Assembly: GCA_022376925.1 (NCBI GenBank)
Contig: JAIOJX010000001.1
Span: 4,745,501 to 4,809,500, forward strand
Direction: 5' to 3'
Source of the DNA: Tragulus kanchil
Taxonomy: Eukaryota; Chordata; Mammalia; Artiodactyla; Tragulidae
DNA: 64,000 nt
Part shown: positions 34,161-46,875 of the stretch, one piece after another
Position numbering within the stretch: the stretch's first letter is position 1
Layout: each line of letters opens with the position of its first letter
Translations under genes and position numbers: made by a program
Notes under the pieces: model-generated
Database searches by the model: none
What the model was told of the DNA's origin: nothing
The model's input: the letters and a program-made list of their open reading frames with translations, nothing else

Positions 34161-36399
34161 CACCTACCATTTACTGCAGGCCAGGTTCCAGGCTAGGTGC
34201 TAGAGAAAAAGAAGAGACTAAAGAAGAAAACAATCGATTGTGTCTTATGGAAGAGGGACTGGGCTCGGTGTCTGACTTGGTCCCATAGGGCATGACCAGA
34301 GCTTTAACAGGCATGAGGGTGGGGGTGGAGCACAGGCTGGCATATGGCTCATGCACTCATTTGCTTAAACAATTGGAAGCACTGGCTTGCAAATGGTTGG
34401 GGCTGTCTTCTCAGTGTGAATGAGTGTATTCATAGAATACATACTTGTTATTAAAGTAACACAACGCCTTTTTATAAAAGATTGCAAGGAATAGAAAGCA
34501 ATGCACTCCCATAACTATGTTAGTATTCATTTATAAGATTTCTGAAGCTTATAATAAACAAGAATTTGGTCTCATTTAATTGGGCTTTAATAGCTTAGAC
34601 AAAATTAAGAACTAGAGGAATTTGATATGGCTTGTTTTTCATTCAAACTTTCTATCATCCTCATCTCTTTAGAAGCTATAAATTATAACTTACCCTCATA
34701 AGATTATAAACAAGATTCATAAGCAAAGGAAAAATAATCCGATATTGTTAGTTTTATTAGGTAAAAATATTACAACCACAGTCCTTTATCTGGTCAATAA
34801 TGCCACAGGAAAAGTCATTCATTACTTTCCAGACTATTGATGAGACATTTTATGAAAATAAAAGGTCTCCCATGCCATTAGAACATACATATGCAAAGGT
34901 ACATTTTACATCTATACTCTGGCTGGTAATATATCTATGTCATTAGCTGGGGAAGCACCCAAAGTTGATGATCAATTATTCTTCATTGTTTGAAATTCTC
35001 AAAGGTCTCCTAAGGAGAAGGAATCTCTCATTCTTAAGTTCTGATGTCATAAATATATGCCTAAAGAATTTTAGACATTTTAATTTTTTTAAATAAAAAG
35101 ATGTAGTTATCCCAGTTCTTATTAAACTTGCAAAATTACAAACTGGCCCTCCCTATATAACCCAACCATGGACACATCAGAGAATCTAGAGATGAATGGT
35201 TCTATTGAAACAGTGAGGAAACCTCTAGGAAAAGGAAAGGTGGATGGGTCAGGGAGCTGAGTGGGGTAGGACTGGAGGGGTGGGGAGGAAGCAGCCTGGA
35301 AAAGAAGGAACAATGGACAGGGATTAAGGTGGGAAACGTTTTTAATGTGCTCATTTTTTTCTCTTTATCATTGCCCTGAGAAGACCATTTTCTGTCCCTT
35401 TGCCACTGGAGAGTATATAAACTATTTTCCGCCAGGAATAGGAGGGTAACTTTGGGGTGGAACTCACGGATGGCTAGAATTATGGGTCCTAGATAACAGG
35501 TATAGATTGGCTATCCCTTAAGAGTTTTTCCCTACCTGTAGCCACACAACAGTACCCTGAAAGCTTGAGGACTGCAACTGGGAGAGGCTTCTTCTGAAAG
35601 GAATCCTGAGGCCAGTTATCACTTGTAACACTTGAGGTTTTCTCCCTGGAGGCATATCTTCCCTATCAAACTCACAGAGGGGCACCAGCCAAGGCTTAAG
35701 GTTTAATTTCTCCCCATAGTTACACATGACAATGCAAGACAGCTAGTAACTCTACCGGAATAGAATCTCACTAGGAAAAACAGCCAATGGGCAGGTACTA
35801 GAAGGTATGGTGGGACAGTAGAGAACAGTAGCTGAAACTGGGCAGGGCTGTATATTGTCTGATACTTAGGGAGTGCAAGGGGCCTGTGGCAAAAAGGACT
35901 GAAGAGGTGGAAGGCATCTAGTCCCTGTGCATTTTCAAAGCTGACCTGTCAGCTCCCTTCTAGGGCAGAATCCCAATCTGAGGATGAATTGGTGAGAGTG
36001 AAGTCAAAATTGAGCATTATAGTTTCTTCTCCTGATCCTCCTGTAGGCAGCAACTATATACTCTCAAAAACCTGTAAGAAACTACAATATGAAGAGACTG
36101 GAGGGCGAACAGAAGAAGGCATACTCTGAAAGGGAGATGCCACAAGGTCAATGGCCTATTTTCACAGCTTTTAACCTGAGGGCAAACTAAAAATGTCAAG
36201 TGGAGAAGCCACCACTAGCAAACTCACAATATTGCTGGTATGAGCAACCACAGGACAGAGCCCAAGACCACAGCCATCAGAAAGGAAAGGGTGAATCCTG
36301 GAAAAAAGAGCACCAGACAGAGGGAGCCCCAACTTTTGTCTATAGGCCCTCCCAAATTCAGCTGACTCCTGCACCGTGCATACATGGGAAAGAATTCAG
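34161..36399. other. Non-coding, A+T-rich single-copy sequence
   Basis: An antisense L2-like start at 34161-34210 ('ctaccatttactgcaggcca'). Otherwise no repeat I can name and no supportable gene over 2.2 kb. Short frames at 35122-36403 carry no domain. Confidence 0.5.
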
Positions 36400-37718
36400 C
36401 TAAAGATCAAAGCCCTGAACTATGTTTAGAGTTTAAATTTAACCGCATTGACTGTCTACCAAAAGAATAAAATCAATATTTTTTGAAAGAATAAATCAGA
36501 ATCTAGAGTATCCATAAGATCACAATCCAAAGTTATTCAACACATAAGGAAGCAGGAAATTGTGATCATTTACAAGTGTTAAAACAACCAACAGAAAGCA
36601 AATCTGGGATGACTCAGATGCTAAAATTAGTAGAAAGAGATTATTATAACTATACTCAAGGGAGTAACAGAAAATACGCTCACAATGAATGAAAAAAAAA
36701 TTTTTTTTAAAGTCACAGAGAAATAGTACCAATTTAAAAAAAAAAGAATCACAAGTTTCAAAATTGGAAAGATATAATACCTAAAAAAAATAATTAAAAC
36801 ATCACAGGATGAACTCAACAGTAGAATGGAAATGAAAGAAGCAAAGTTTCAGTAATCTTAAAAGAGAACAATAGAAATATCCAATCTTAAGAACAGAGAG
36901 AAAATTTAAGGCAACAAGAACATGAACAGAGCTTCTAGCATATATGGAACAATATCCCAAAAATCTAACATACTTGAAATTAAAGTTCTAGAGGGAGAGG
37001 TAAAGAGAATGATGGGGATGTAGGGGAAAAAAATGTCTTAAGTTTCCATCAATTTTTTAAAAAAGACATAAATTGAAAGATTCAAGAAACTCAGCAGACC
37101 TCAAACAAAACTCTGAGAATATCATAGTCAAATGACTGAAAACTAAACGTTATTAGAAAATCATAAAAACAACCATAGAAAAACAATCCTTATATACAGA
37201 GGAGGAGAAGCTCAAAAAATATGGACGACAGGGGCTTCCCTGGTGGTCCAGTGGGTAAGGACACCACCTTGCAGTGCAAGGGGCGCCAGTTAGATCCCTG
37301 GCCTGGGAAGATCCCACATGCCATGGAATGGCTGGACCGATGTGTCCAATTACCAAGCTGCAGCTCTGGAGCGCATGTGCCCAGAGCCGGTGCTCTGCGA
37401 CAACAGAGGCCACACCAATGGGAGGCCCACACAGGCCAAAGAACAAAGATGGATGAAAATGGACAAATGAAAGACCAGTAGAAGTGGCCCGCCTGCTCCT
37501 CTCCCTCCCTACCCAACCCTCTACAAAATAAATAAATAAATGAATGTTAAAAAAAAAAAAAAAATGGACGACATCCGAAACAATGGAGGCCAAAAGAGAG
37601 AAGAGCAACATCTTTAAAGTAATGGAACAAAAGCCAACCCAGAATTCTATACTCAGTAAATATATTCATCAAGAATAAAGGCTAAACAAAGACATTTTCA
37701 AGTAAAACAGAAGTTAAG
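36400..37718 (+). mobile_element. Old L1 5'/internal region, interrupted by a SINE
   Basis: A-rich sense strand with phrases typical of old L1 5'/ORF1-side sequence: 'agattcaagaaactcagcag', then after the SINE 'accaacccagaattctatac'-like text at 37640-37655 and 'acaaagacattttcaagtaa' at 37686-37705. Heavily decayed with no open frame. The SINE at 37231-37563 splits it, and a second SINE at 37719 ends the recognisable part. Confidence 0.6.
37231..37563 (+). mobile_element. Long tRNA-Glu SINE with perfect target-site duplication
   Basis: Full length from 'ggggcttccctggtggtcca' to the (AAAT)n and poly(A) end. A perfect 10-base direct repeat, atggacgaca, lies at 37221-37230 and 37564-37573. The central core has decayed to GCGCATGTGC at one CpG. 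Confidence 0.94.
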
Positions 37719-38032
37719 GGGCTTCCCTGGTGGTCCAGTGGGTAAGGACACTGCCTTGCAGTGCAAGGGGTGCCAGGTCAACCCCTGGCCTGGGAAGATC
37801 CCATGGGCTGCAGAACGGCTGGACAGGTGTGTCCAATTACGGAGCCGGAGCTCTGGAGCGGATGCACCCAGAGGTGGTGCTCTGTGACAACAGAGGCCAC
37901 TGCGATGGGAGGCCCACACGGGCCAAAGAACAAAGATGGATGAAAACAGATAAATGAAAGACCAATAGAAGTGGCCCGCCCACCCCCCTCCCTCCCCAAC
38001 CTGCCCTCCCCAAAAAAAGTTAAAAAAAATCT
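37719..38032 (+). mobile_element. Long tRNA-Glu SINE
   Basis: Head 'ggggcttccctggtggtcca', body 'gtccaattacggagccggag', a C-rich segment (ccccctccctccccaacctg) and a short A-run. The central core is decayed (GCGGATGCAC). It lies about 150 bases from the previous SINE in the same orientation. Confidence 0.9.
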
Positions 38033-38254
38033 TTGCTTTTCATTGTAACTTTTCCACATTATGCTTAATAAGTTAAGGTTTCTGAGATCATTCTGTTGAG
38101 GCAGTTTGATTCATCCAAGAGGTTCTGCTCTTCACCTATGATAACCACTGACAGTCACTGATGATAGGATAGGGACAGAAGTTTGGGCTCTCTTTGGGCC
38201 TGGCTACACTCAGTAGAAAAGGTAGGTGAAAACAGCACTTCCCTGGGGAATGGT
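38033..38254. other. Non-coding sequence, nothing recognised
   Basis: Short single-copy-looking stretch between a SINE and a MIR. Confidence 0.4.
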
Positions 38255-38392
38255 AGACCTAAGCTCCAACCACAAAGTCCATCTCATAATAATAACTGTG
38301 TGATCTTGGATACATGACCTAACTCTCTAGGCTTCAGTTCCTTCATTCATAAAATTAGGGTTGAACTACATCATCTCTAAGGTCTGTCAACT
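38255..38392 (+). repeat. MIR SINE
   Basis: 'ctgtgtgatcttggatacat', 'gacctaactctctaggcttc', 'agttccttcattcataaaat' follow the MIR sense core. The 3' part is worn. Confidence 0.72.
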
Positions 38393-38559
38393 AAAAAAGA
38401 TAAACGACTTGAGAGTTGCGGGTTAAATTTTATCTGGGGCATAATTAGGACTGCAACCCAGAAGGCAGCACCCCAGATAGCTCTGAGACTGCTCCACAGA
38501 GGCAATATATATACATAAGGATTATATATATAATATAAGGATCCAACACTGGCCACCTC

Positions 38560-39480
38560 CCTGTGTCCTTAGATCTTTGTTTGGAAATGTTTGAATCATG
38601 TAAGTACAAGTTAGAATTACTATAATAATCAGTTGTGAAGGTATTTTTTTCAAGTTTCTAGTTTTTATACAATTTTTAAAAGTTCCTTTCTGCTTATAGT
38701 TAATATAAAATATTGGATATGTTCCCTATGTTGAACAATACACCCTGTAGCCTATCTTACATCCAACAGTTTGTATTTGTTGATCCCCTACCTCATCTTG
38801 CTCCTCTGCCCCCCAGTGGTAACCACTAGTTTGCTCTTTATGAGTCTGCTTCTTTTTTTGTTATATTCACTTGTCCCAGTCTATAGCTTGTATTTTCATC
38901 TTCTTTAACAGGGTCTTTCACAGAGCAAGAGTGTTTAACTTTGGTAAGTTCCAATTTATCCATTTTTTTCTTTATATGGATCATGCTTTTAGTGTAAAGT
39001 CTAAGAACTCTTTGACTGGCCCTAGATCCAAATGATTTTCTCCTATGTCTGTTTTCTAAAAACTTATAGTTTACACTTTGCAAACTTACATGGTCCATTT
39101 GTATAGTGTCTGCATAAGGTATGAGATTTATGTTCTTTCTTTCCTTATGGATGTTCAGTTGCTCCCACATCATTTGTTTAAAAGGCTATCCTTCTTCCAC
39201 TCATTTGTTTCTGCAACTTTGCCAAAAACCAATTGAACATATTTGTGTGGGTTTATTTCTGAGTTCTCTACTCTGTTCCATTGATCAGTGTGTTTATCCC
39301 TCTGCCAAACCCCACTGTCTTGGTTAATGCAACCATGCAATATCTTGAAACAAGGTAGACTGATTCCTTCCACTTCGTCCTTCTTTTTCAAAACTGTTTA
39401 GCTATTCCAGAACTTGTGCCTTTTCATAAACATTTTGAAGTAGTTTTCAGATTTCAGCTCCGATAAGTAGCTGAAAGTGA
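38560..39480 (-). mobile_element. L1 3' end, antisense
   Basis: Complement of the L1 3'UTR at 38700-38870 ('caccctgtagcctatcttac', 'ccagtggtaaccactagttt'), followed by the complement of L1 coding-side sequence at 38870-39430 ('gggtttatttctgagttctc', 'tactctgttccattgatcag', 'cactgtcttggttaatgcaa'). Truncated and full of frame breaks. Confidence 0.75.
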
Positions 39481-40070
39481 TCACTCCCATCCTTTTAAGA
39501 AAACTGGACAACTCCCCGCCCCTCAAAATGACTCTTCTTGTACCTATCAGAGAACTGAGGTTGCAGAATAATCACCACCCCCAAAATCTGAAGATTTAGG
39601 GACATGCGGAGAATACAGCTATAGTTTACTTGCCTAGAGAAGACTCTGGAATCATAAACTGGTAGGAACATCAAACATGGTACTTATAACAAATTCCTGG
39701 AGAATGAGTGTGGACTACTTGAGAACAGAAACTTCTGAAGACTGAAGGCACAAGTGCACCCCTCAAATTTCAAGAAATTCATCAAATTCTCACAGTAAAT
39801 ATCTGAGTAAGATCCTCTTGTGAATCTGGTGGGGAGCGGGGGAGGGGGAAGAATCATTGTGAAATAATGAGAGCTTCTCCATAGCTCTACAAGGAAAAAG
39901 AACTTGCCAGCACCTTATCCCAACTGGGACAGGGCATTCTTCTTACTCCAGCCTCCCTCTCGACAACTTTAGAAAACGAAATACAAAGACAACGTCTTTA
40001 AGGAAGATGGAATGGCAGGGATGCCTTACAAAGAACTGATTATCCATTTTAAACACAGCAGTGTGGACAT
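39481..40070. other. Non-coding sequence, nothing recognised
   Basis: A short G-rich run (ggtggggagcgggggagggg) is at about 39827-39848. No gene or named repeat was seen. Confidence 0.45.
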
Positions 40071-42228
40071 GTCCATCCCAAACTCCCTAACTACCCCTTG
40101 CCCCCATCCTTTCCCCTGGCACCCATAAGCTCATAACCATAAATCTGTGAGTCTGTTTCTGTTCTGTGAGTTCATTTGTGTCATTTCTTTTCCTATTCCA
40201 CACATAAGGGATGTCATACGATATCTCAGGAGAAGAGATCTTCTTAAGAGTTTCTTTCAGATTAAGAGATGAAAGAGAACAGGGAAAGTAAAACAGAGAA
40301 GTCCAAGAAAGAAAATATATCTAAAATGCTATTTCTTCTGCCTGAGCAAGGTCAGCTCAACAGGTCCTCATGCCTTCCCTCTTGCCTCCTTTCTAATTTC
40401 ATTTTTTAAATCACAGATATAGTATTTAGCCTCATTATTTTAATTAGACACAATCATAGTGTGAATCATAGGGTCAAAAACCCAAGTTCCTAGTGGGAAA
40501 TCCAACTTGACCAGGTTTTTGTTCAGCAGTCTCATAATATGAACACTGATGTGATGGATAATTTGTCTATCCAAGTCCATTGACCCCAGTGTACCTTTTA
40601 AACACCTGTAAGAACTGGTATTGACAAATGGAAATACTGTCTTCAATTTTAAGTAGACATTATGGCATAAATAATCCAACACTAAACATCATTCTAGTAA
40701 GTAGAGGCCAAGCCAAATGGGCTCTACAAGTATAAAAGCTGCCACTGTAGTAGGGAGAGTCTGAATCATACCTCATTTGTGTGAAGGTTTTCCATTTGAC
40801 AGAAATAGATTTTAGTCCATTCAAAATTGTCTTATTGCAATTCACTGGGGGCTTTAAGAAAAGGGGAACCCCCACACTTTATTCTAAAACCCCTTTGTTA
40901 GATACCTGTACGCATACAAAGGCAACAGTCAATAACAAGAATGAAGGTTTGTTTTTTTTTTTAATCTCACTTCTCCAGTACATTTTCCTTAATATGCCTC
41001 TAATCAGCAATGCTCTATCTCTGGAATTCCAAGCTCAACTTGCATCTAAGCACTGTCAAATGAAAAGGAGATAATAAAATTACTAGTGTGTTACAAGGTG
41101 ATTAAATTTACATAATGACACTGAATTTGATTAAATGCCAGTTTTTTAGGGTTACACAGTCTGTCATCCCAAACTCCTAACTACCCTTGCCCCATCCTTT
41201 CCCCTGGCACCCATAAGCTCATAACCATAAATCTGTGAGTCTGTTTCTGTTCTGTGAGTTCATTTGTGTCATTTCTTTTCCTATTCCACACATAAGGGAT
41301 GTCATCGATATCTCAGGAGAAGAGATCTTCTTAAGAGTTTCTTTCAGATTAAGAGATGAAAGAGAACAGGGAAAGTAAAACAGAGAAGTCCAAGAAAGAA
41401 AATATATCTAAAATGCTATTTCTTCTGCCTGAGCAAGGTCAGCTCAACAGGTCCTCATGCCTTCCCTCTTGCCTCCTTTCTAATTTCATTTTTTAAATCA
41501 CAGATATAGTATTTAGCCTCATTATTTTAATTAGACACAATCATAGTGTGAATCATAGGGTCAAAAACCCAAGTTCCTAGTGGGAAATCCAACTTGACCA
41601 GGTTTTTGTTCAGCAGTCTCATAATATGAACACTGATGTGATGGATAATTTGTCTATCCAAGTCCATTGACCCCAGTGTACCTTTTAAACACCTGTAAGA
41701 ACTGGTATTGACAAATGGAAATACTGTCTTCAATTTTAAGTAGACATTATGGCATAAATAATCCAACACTAAACATCATTCTAGTAAGTAGAGGCCAAGC
41801 CAAATGGGCTCTACAAGTATAAAAGCTGCCACTGTAGTAGGGAGAGTCTGAATCATACCTCATTTGTGTGAAGGTTTTCCATTTGACAGAAATAGATTTT
41901 AGTCCATTCAAAATTGTCTTATTGCAATTCACTGGGGGCTTTAAGAAAAGGGGAACCCCCACACTTTATTCTAAAACCCCTTTGTTAGATACCTGTACGC
42001 ATACAAAGGCAACAGTCAATAACAAGAATGAAGGTTTGTTTTTTTTTTTAATCTCACTTCTCCAGTACATTTTCCTTAATATGCCTCTAATCAGCAATGC
42101 TCTATCTCTGGAATTCCAAGCTCAACTTGCATCTAAGCACTGTCAAATGAAAAGGAGATAATAAAATTACTAGTGTGTTACAAGGTGATTAAATTTACAT
42201 AATGACACTGAATTTGATTAAATGCCAG
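40071..42228. repeat. Tandem duplication 7 (unit ~1,087 bp)
   Basis: Copy A 40071-41141 and copy B 41163-42228, with 21 unmatched bases between. Within the first ~45 bases of copy B four C-runs and one pair are each one base shorter than in copy A (ccc to cc, cccc to ccc, ccccc to cccc, and cc to c). Another one-base loss follows at about 41306. Beyond that the copies look identical, with matching frames at 40440/41527 and 40781/41868. Confidence 0.95.
40078..40240 (-). mobile_element. L1 3'UTR fragment, antisense
   Basis: The segment 'ggcacccataagctcataac', 'gagtctgtttctgttctgtg' and 'attccacacataagggatgt' is the complement of the artiodactyl L1 3'UTR and ORF2 end. Repeated at 41163-41325 in the duplicate. 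Confidence 0.72.
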
Positions 42229-43317
42229 ATTCCCCCTCCAAAAAAATTACCTGTAGAGGCATTAAATCCTACAGCCACACACACTTCACTGCATTTATGC
42301 TGCATCCACAGAGGCTCCGGTTTATCTTAACAGATCACTGCCATCCCTCCATAGGAACACAGCATGGAGGTAATGCCTGGGAGCTTATTCGTAGAATGGC
42401 AGGGACTCATGCAGCTGATTTGCAGAATAAATAACAGAAAAATGTGAGAGAGACAGTCACTGTACTCCTCCAGAGAAAAGACCATAGCACAGACTTGGAG
42501 GCAGACTCTTCTACTCTACTGAAAATTGGAAGGGCTTCTTTAAAATGTTATCAGAATACTTTCTCCCCAGACCCAAGGCTTTCCTCCCACTAACAAACTC
42601 TAAGGAGCTCACCGTGGCTTGCCTTACCAGGAGCACACCGATGAGGAGTAAGGCCACCATGTGCCAGATTTGAAACCATTCCTGTCAAATTGGTAAAGTA
42701 TGCATATTTTCTTCCCATAAAAATCCCACACCAAGACTGCAGAGTGGGGTATTTTCTTCTTCTCAGTTGCTGCATAACTTTGGATGACAATCTTTGAAAT
42801 AAAAATATTCACACAAACAAGCAAAAAAGAAAATAAAATCTTATGTGCTACAGTTCTAACAGGCACCAAAGTATAAAGTGTTATGATACAGATTTCAAAA
42901 TATCTGTCATACCTGTTGAAAAAGATTACACAACAAAAGTGTTCTTAAACATCATTTGCCCCTAGACCAAGCCATTGGAAAGAGTCTGGTACTGGCTCAG
43001 AAAAGAAATGTGTCTTACCACTTTTCAATGGAACATTAATAAGAGGGACTATAGCATCAGCATGCTCCGGTTCATTTGCTGGGTCTAAACTGCTTCAGTC
43101 AGAGAAAACGGATTACTTCTTTTCCGTGACTGATATGAATTAGTCATTCCACATATTCCTACCTTCAGTTAACTGAGGCTTGGCTGGGGAAGTAGAGAAA
43201 TCTAAACTCTCCCACAGCTCTTGGTGTTGCTCGACGTTCTACACATCCAGCCCTCCAAGGGGTTTGCTACCACGTGTGCCTCACTCCCTTGCTTGTCATT
43301 CACTTAGATTTAGAGGT
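42229..43317. other. Non-coding sequence, nothing recognised
   Basis: A+T-rich, with 66-81 codon minus-strand frames near 42590-42869 that overlap in different frames. No gene or named repeat is supported. Confidence 0.45.
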
Positions 43318-43537
43318 AGGCTTCCTGTATGGCTCAGTGAGTAAAGAATCTACCTGCAATGCAGGAGATACAGGATTCACGGGTTCAGTCCCTGGGTTGT
43401 TAAGATCCCCTGGAGGAGGGCATGGCCACCCACTCCAGTATTCTTGCCTGGAGAATCCCATGGACAGAGGAGCCTGTTAGGCTACAGTCCATAGGGTCAC
43501 AGAGTCGGACACAACTGAGCGACTGAGTATGCATGGT
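43318..43537 (+). mobile_element. Bov-tA/BovA SINE
   Basis: Head 'aggcttcctgtatggctcag', body 'cactccagtattcttgcctg', end 'gacacaactgagcgactgag'. It is close to the family pattern, with few differences. Confidence 0.93.
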
Positions 43538-45120
43538 CTACCTACAGCCTACCTACAGTGTGCCTACACTGCATTCAGTGAAGACAAGACTCAGGTTTTA
43601 GGTCAATGCATTATCGTTAAGTCGTAAATAGTTAACCACAATTATGGCAAGCAGGTTGCCTCAGCAACCTGAAAGAGTAGTTTAGCATATGTCTGACCGA
43701 CAGTACTTACAAAATAACCTTTTAAAAAGTGCCATTATTGGGCTATTTTTCAAGCGTACAACAATTTGAATATAAAAGGACCAAATTTCCAATTGACAGC
43801 ACAAAATAAGGTCTATAAACTAGTGGATTAACATTTTCTAGGCATCTGTTACGGCTCTTAAAAATATGTGTGAGCACAGTAAATAAATAGTTTTAAAGGA
43901 CACAGGATGTCTTTTAGTATTTCCAAAAAATCATATTTGCTAGTTTTTATAATAATCATTTGGAAGGCTAAAACTGAAATTTGTTTTCCTGCAAAATGTT
44001 TTTCTTTATCACACAGGTTCATTACGGAAGAGTTGCTGTGAGTCATGAAACTGCCTTGTTCCATTTTTCTTAAAATCCCCAGGGAACACAGGGAATTAAA
44101 CTCATAAATTTAATTTCAATATCTGGTAAGCTGTGAGGACAATTATTAAGGCAGTCATTTATGAGTACCTAGAGGAAACACAAGTGATAAACAGTAGTCA
44201 ATATGGAGTCTTCAAACACAAATCATACCAAACAAAGCTAATTCCTGTTCATGATAGTATGACAAGCTGAATGGCGAAAGAAGATGGAACAAAGTGAACA
44301 TACCTTAGAGAGAGAAGCATTTGATATAATTTAATGTGACTTTCTTATAAGAATACTAGAGAAAGACGATAAATAGAGCTAGTAAAAGAGAAACCTGATG
44401 GAACAGCCAGAATTGGCTTCGGATAAACTCAGAGTGAGTACAGCCAATGACAGAGTAGGATAAATCTTAAGCACAATACTACCCAGATCATGAGCAACCG
44501 CTCTTGGGTTATATCAACGTGGGCTATAATCTTAGTCAATGTAATCAAATAGTATATTATAGCATATATTATATTAGTCAATATAATCAAATGTAGCTAC
44601 ATACATTATTGGGGAGAGAAATAAATGCATTGTTGATATATTGGAGCTGTTTAAATCAATCACATGTGGTGTGTTTTTATAAAGTCAAGTATTTCGCCTG
44701 TAGAGAATCATCATCAAATGAATACGACTGTGACTGGAAGGTCGCTATCTGTACAAAGAGGTCACTGAGACACACAGAGACTGTGATGATAGGGGAGAGA
44801 TTTCTCTTTTTTTAAGGGAGGGTCGTAATTCAAAACTTCTTTAGTCTTCAGAGCAAGCTGAAGCCCAGTGTCAAGGCTCTTCATAAATGTCAAATTCATC
44901 TCTCCAATTGTATCTCCAGATCAATCACCATCCCCTAGGCTTTCACACGTAAAAGCATTGCATGGTTCCTTTTCTGAAGGGCCGTTAAAACATCTTCCGG
45001 TAATAGTCTCACCAACCCTTTAAGACCAAGCTCAATCTTCTTTCAAACACAATATTTCCAGATTCCCTAATTAAATTTAATTTTCACTCCTCTAATCCCC
45101 CCTAACACCTTGTTTAAACG
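43538..45120. other. A+T-rich non-coding sequence
   Basis: Positions 44160-44340 ('caatatggagtcttcaaaca', 'accaaacaaagctaattcct') may be an old LINE or ERV-internal remnant that I cannot assign. A short duplicated motif around 'tagtcaatgtaatcaaat' and 'tagtcaatataatcaaat' occurs at 44532-44592. No gene was seen. Confidence 0.45.
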
Positions 45121-45128
45121 TCTGTATA

Positions 45129-45303
45129 GGACTTCCCTTGTGGCTCAGTGGATAAGAACCCGTCTGCCAATGCGGGAGACCTAGGTTCGATCCCTGATCC
45201 GGGAAGATCCCACATACCACAGAGCAGCTAAACCCACACAACAGCAAAGACCCAGCACAGCCAAAAATAAATAAATAAAAGTTTAAAAAAAAAAAAAACA
45301 ACT
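45129..45303 (+). mobile_element. CHR-type SINE, short form
   Basis: Head 'ggacttcccttgtggctcag', box B 'ggttcgatccctgatccggg', end 'aaagacccagcacagccaaa' plus poly(A). An 8-base direct repeat, tctgtata, flanks it at 45121-45128 and 45304-45311. Confidence 0.9.
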
Positions 45304-45311
45304 TCTGTATA

Positions 45312-45796
45312 TACCTTTATCATTGCCTTCCTTGTATGAGAATTGACAGTGGACGTGCTGATTTCCCTGTTAGATTATGAACACCCGGAGGGTGAGAGTC
45401 ATGACTTAGTCATTCTTTACTTTTTTCACAGCAGGCATTCAACAAGTAGTCATTGAATAGAATTGGATTGAAACTGGAATAAACACATCATCTAGACAGG
45501 TATTACTGAGAAAGTCCCACAATTCCAGGACAATTGCTATTGGTTTGATCTTTTCCTTTCCAAATTTTCAGGTTTATTTTCCTATGCTTGGGATAAAATA
45601 AAACAGAATGAGACTAAAACCCTGAAAATAAGTAAGTAGATAAATAGACACTCTTCCAACCATTCAATTTCTATCAAACAATTAAGAAATGAAAGGCATT
45701 ATCTGACATCTGGAATGGCCTTTCTTTTGGATTCCAAGGGACTCAGAAATTCCCAATTCAGTGATGGGGCCATGACAGATTCTGAATCCCCAAAAA
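45312..45796. other. Non-coding sequence with L2 trace
   Basis: Positions 45425-45460 ('gcaggcattcaacaagtagt', 'cattgaatag') look like an L2 3' end. Nothing else was recognised. Confidence 0.45.
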
Positions 45797-46429
45797 ATGA
45801 AGGTAAGGCAGCTGAAGAATCAGGACTGGAGACCACTAATGAGACAGAGACCAGCATAGAAATCATTTCCTAATTCTGATATATTTTATCTTGAACACCT
45901 CATTCAGACAAATCTGAATTCCAAGAGGCAACACCCAAAGCAGGCAGCACTGATAGAGAAAGTGGAGAACTCTGATGTGGAAAATAAAACAGAAGACTAC
46001 TTCCCTCTGGTAGACCAGTGCTTTGGGTCAGATTAGGGGTGACAAGGCTGTACCTTTACCTGAGACAGAGCACAAAGAGATGAAACAAAATGCCCAATAG
46101 CTGCTGATTCTGCCTGAGGTTTTCTAACAGTACTATACAGGAAGAACTGTGGGGTCATAACATGGGAATCCCTTTTCAGCTTGAATTGTAAGCAGGAAGT
46201 GCTTCCTCCCACCCAAGATCCCTCCCGTGGTTTAGCTCCTACACGCACACTGTTTCAGCATGAGAGGATTCAGTGCTACCCTCCTGCACAGAGCCTGGCA
46301 TGCAGCGACACTAGGAAGTATCTGCGGTGGCCTGTCCTTTGAGAATCACAGGCTCGCAGATAAACTAGGGATGCTCTGTAATGACTGGTTTGTGAAGAAG
46401 TACTTGTTGATTTACAGGAGTCAGTACAT

Positions 46430-46614
46430 GTGCTGGTTAAACGTACAGCTTTTAGGGTCAGATAAACCTGGGTTCAAATATCAGCTCTTCCATCTCCTAG
46501 CGGTGTGATCTTAGACCGTGTCCTTAACCTTTCTGTGCCTCACCTATTATATGGGAATAATTATTGCGCATCACTCAAGAGTTTGTTGTGAGGATTAAAG
46601 GAAATGTACAATTC
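46430..46614 (+). repeat. MIR SINE, nearly full length
   Basis: The segment 'gggtcagataaacctgggtt', 'ctagcggtgtgatcttagac', 'ccttaacctttctgtgcctc' and 'tgttgtgaggattaaaggaa' follows the MIR sense strand from box B side to 3' part. Repeated at about 47506-47690. A young SINE inserted directly at its 3' edge. Confidence 0.85.
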
Positions 46615-46633
46615 TATTGTACAATAATGTGTT

Positions 46634-46875
46634 TAGGGCTTCCCTGGGGGTCCAGTGGGTAAGGACACCGCCTTGCAGTGCAAGGGGCGCCCGTTCAATC
46701 CCTGGCCTGGGAAGATCCCACATGCCGCGGAGCGGCTGGACTGATGTGTCCAATTACCGAGCCGGAGCTCTGGAGCGCATGCGCCCAGAGCCGGTGCTCT
46801 GCGACAACAGAGGCCACTGCGATGGGAGGCCCACACAGGCCAAAGAACAAAGATGGATGAAAACAGATAAATGAA
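46634..46875 (+). mobile_element. Long tRNA-Glu SINE, copy cut by duplication junction
   Basis: Head 'gggcttccctgggggtccag' and body with the intact core GCGCATGCGC at 46775-46784, to 'gatggatgaaaacagataaa', where the sequence jumps back to unit start. It lacks the C-rich and poly(A) end. Confidence 0.87.
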
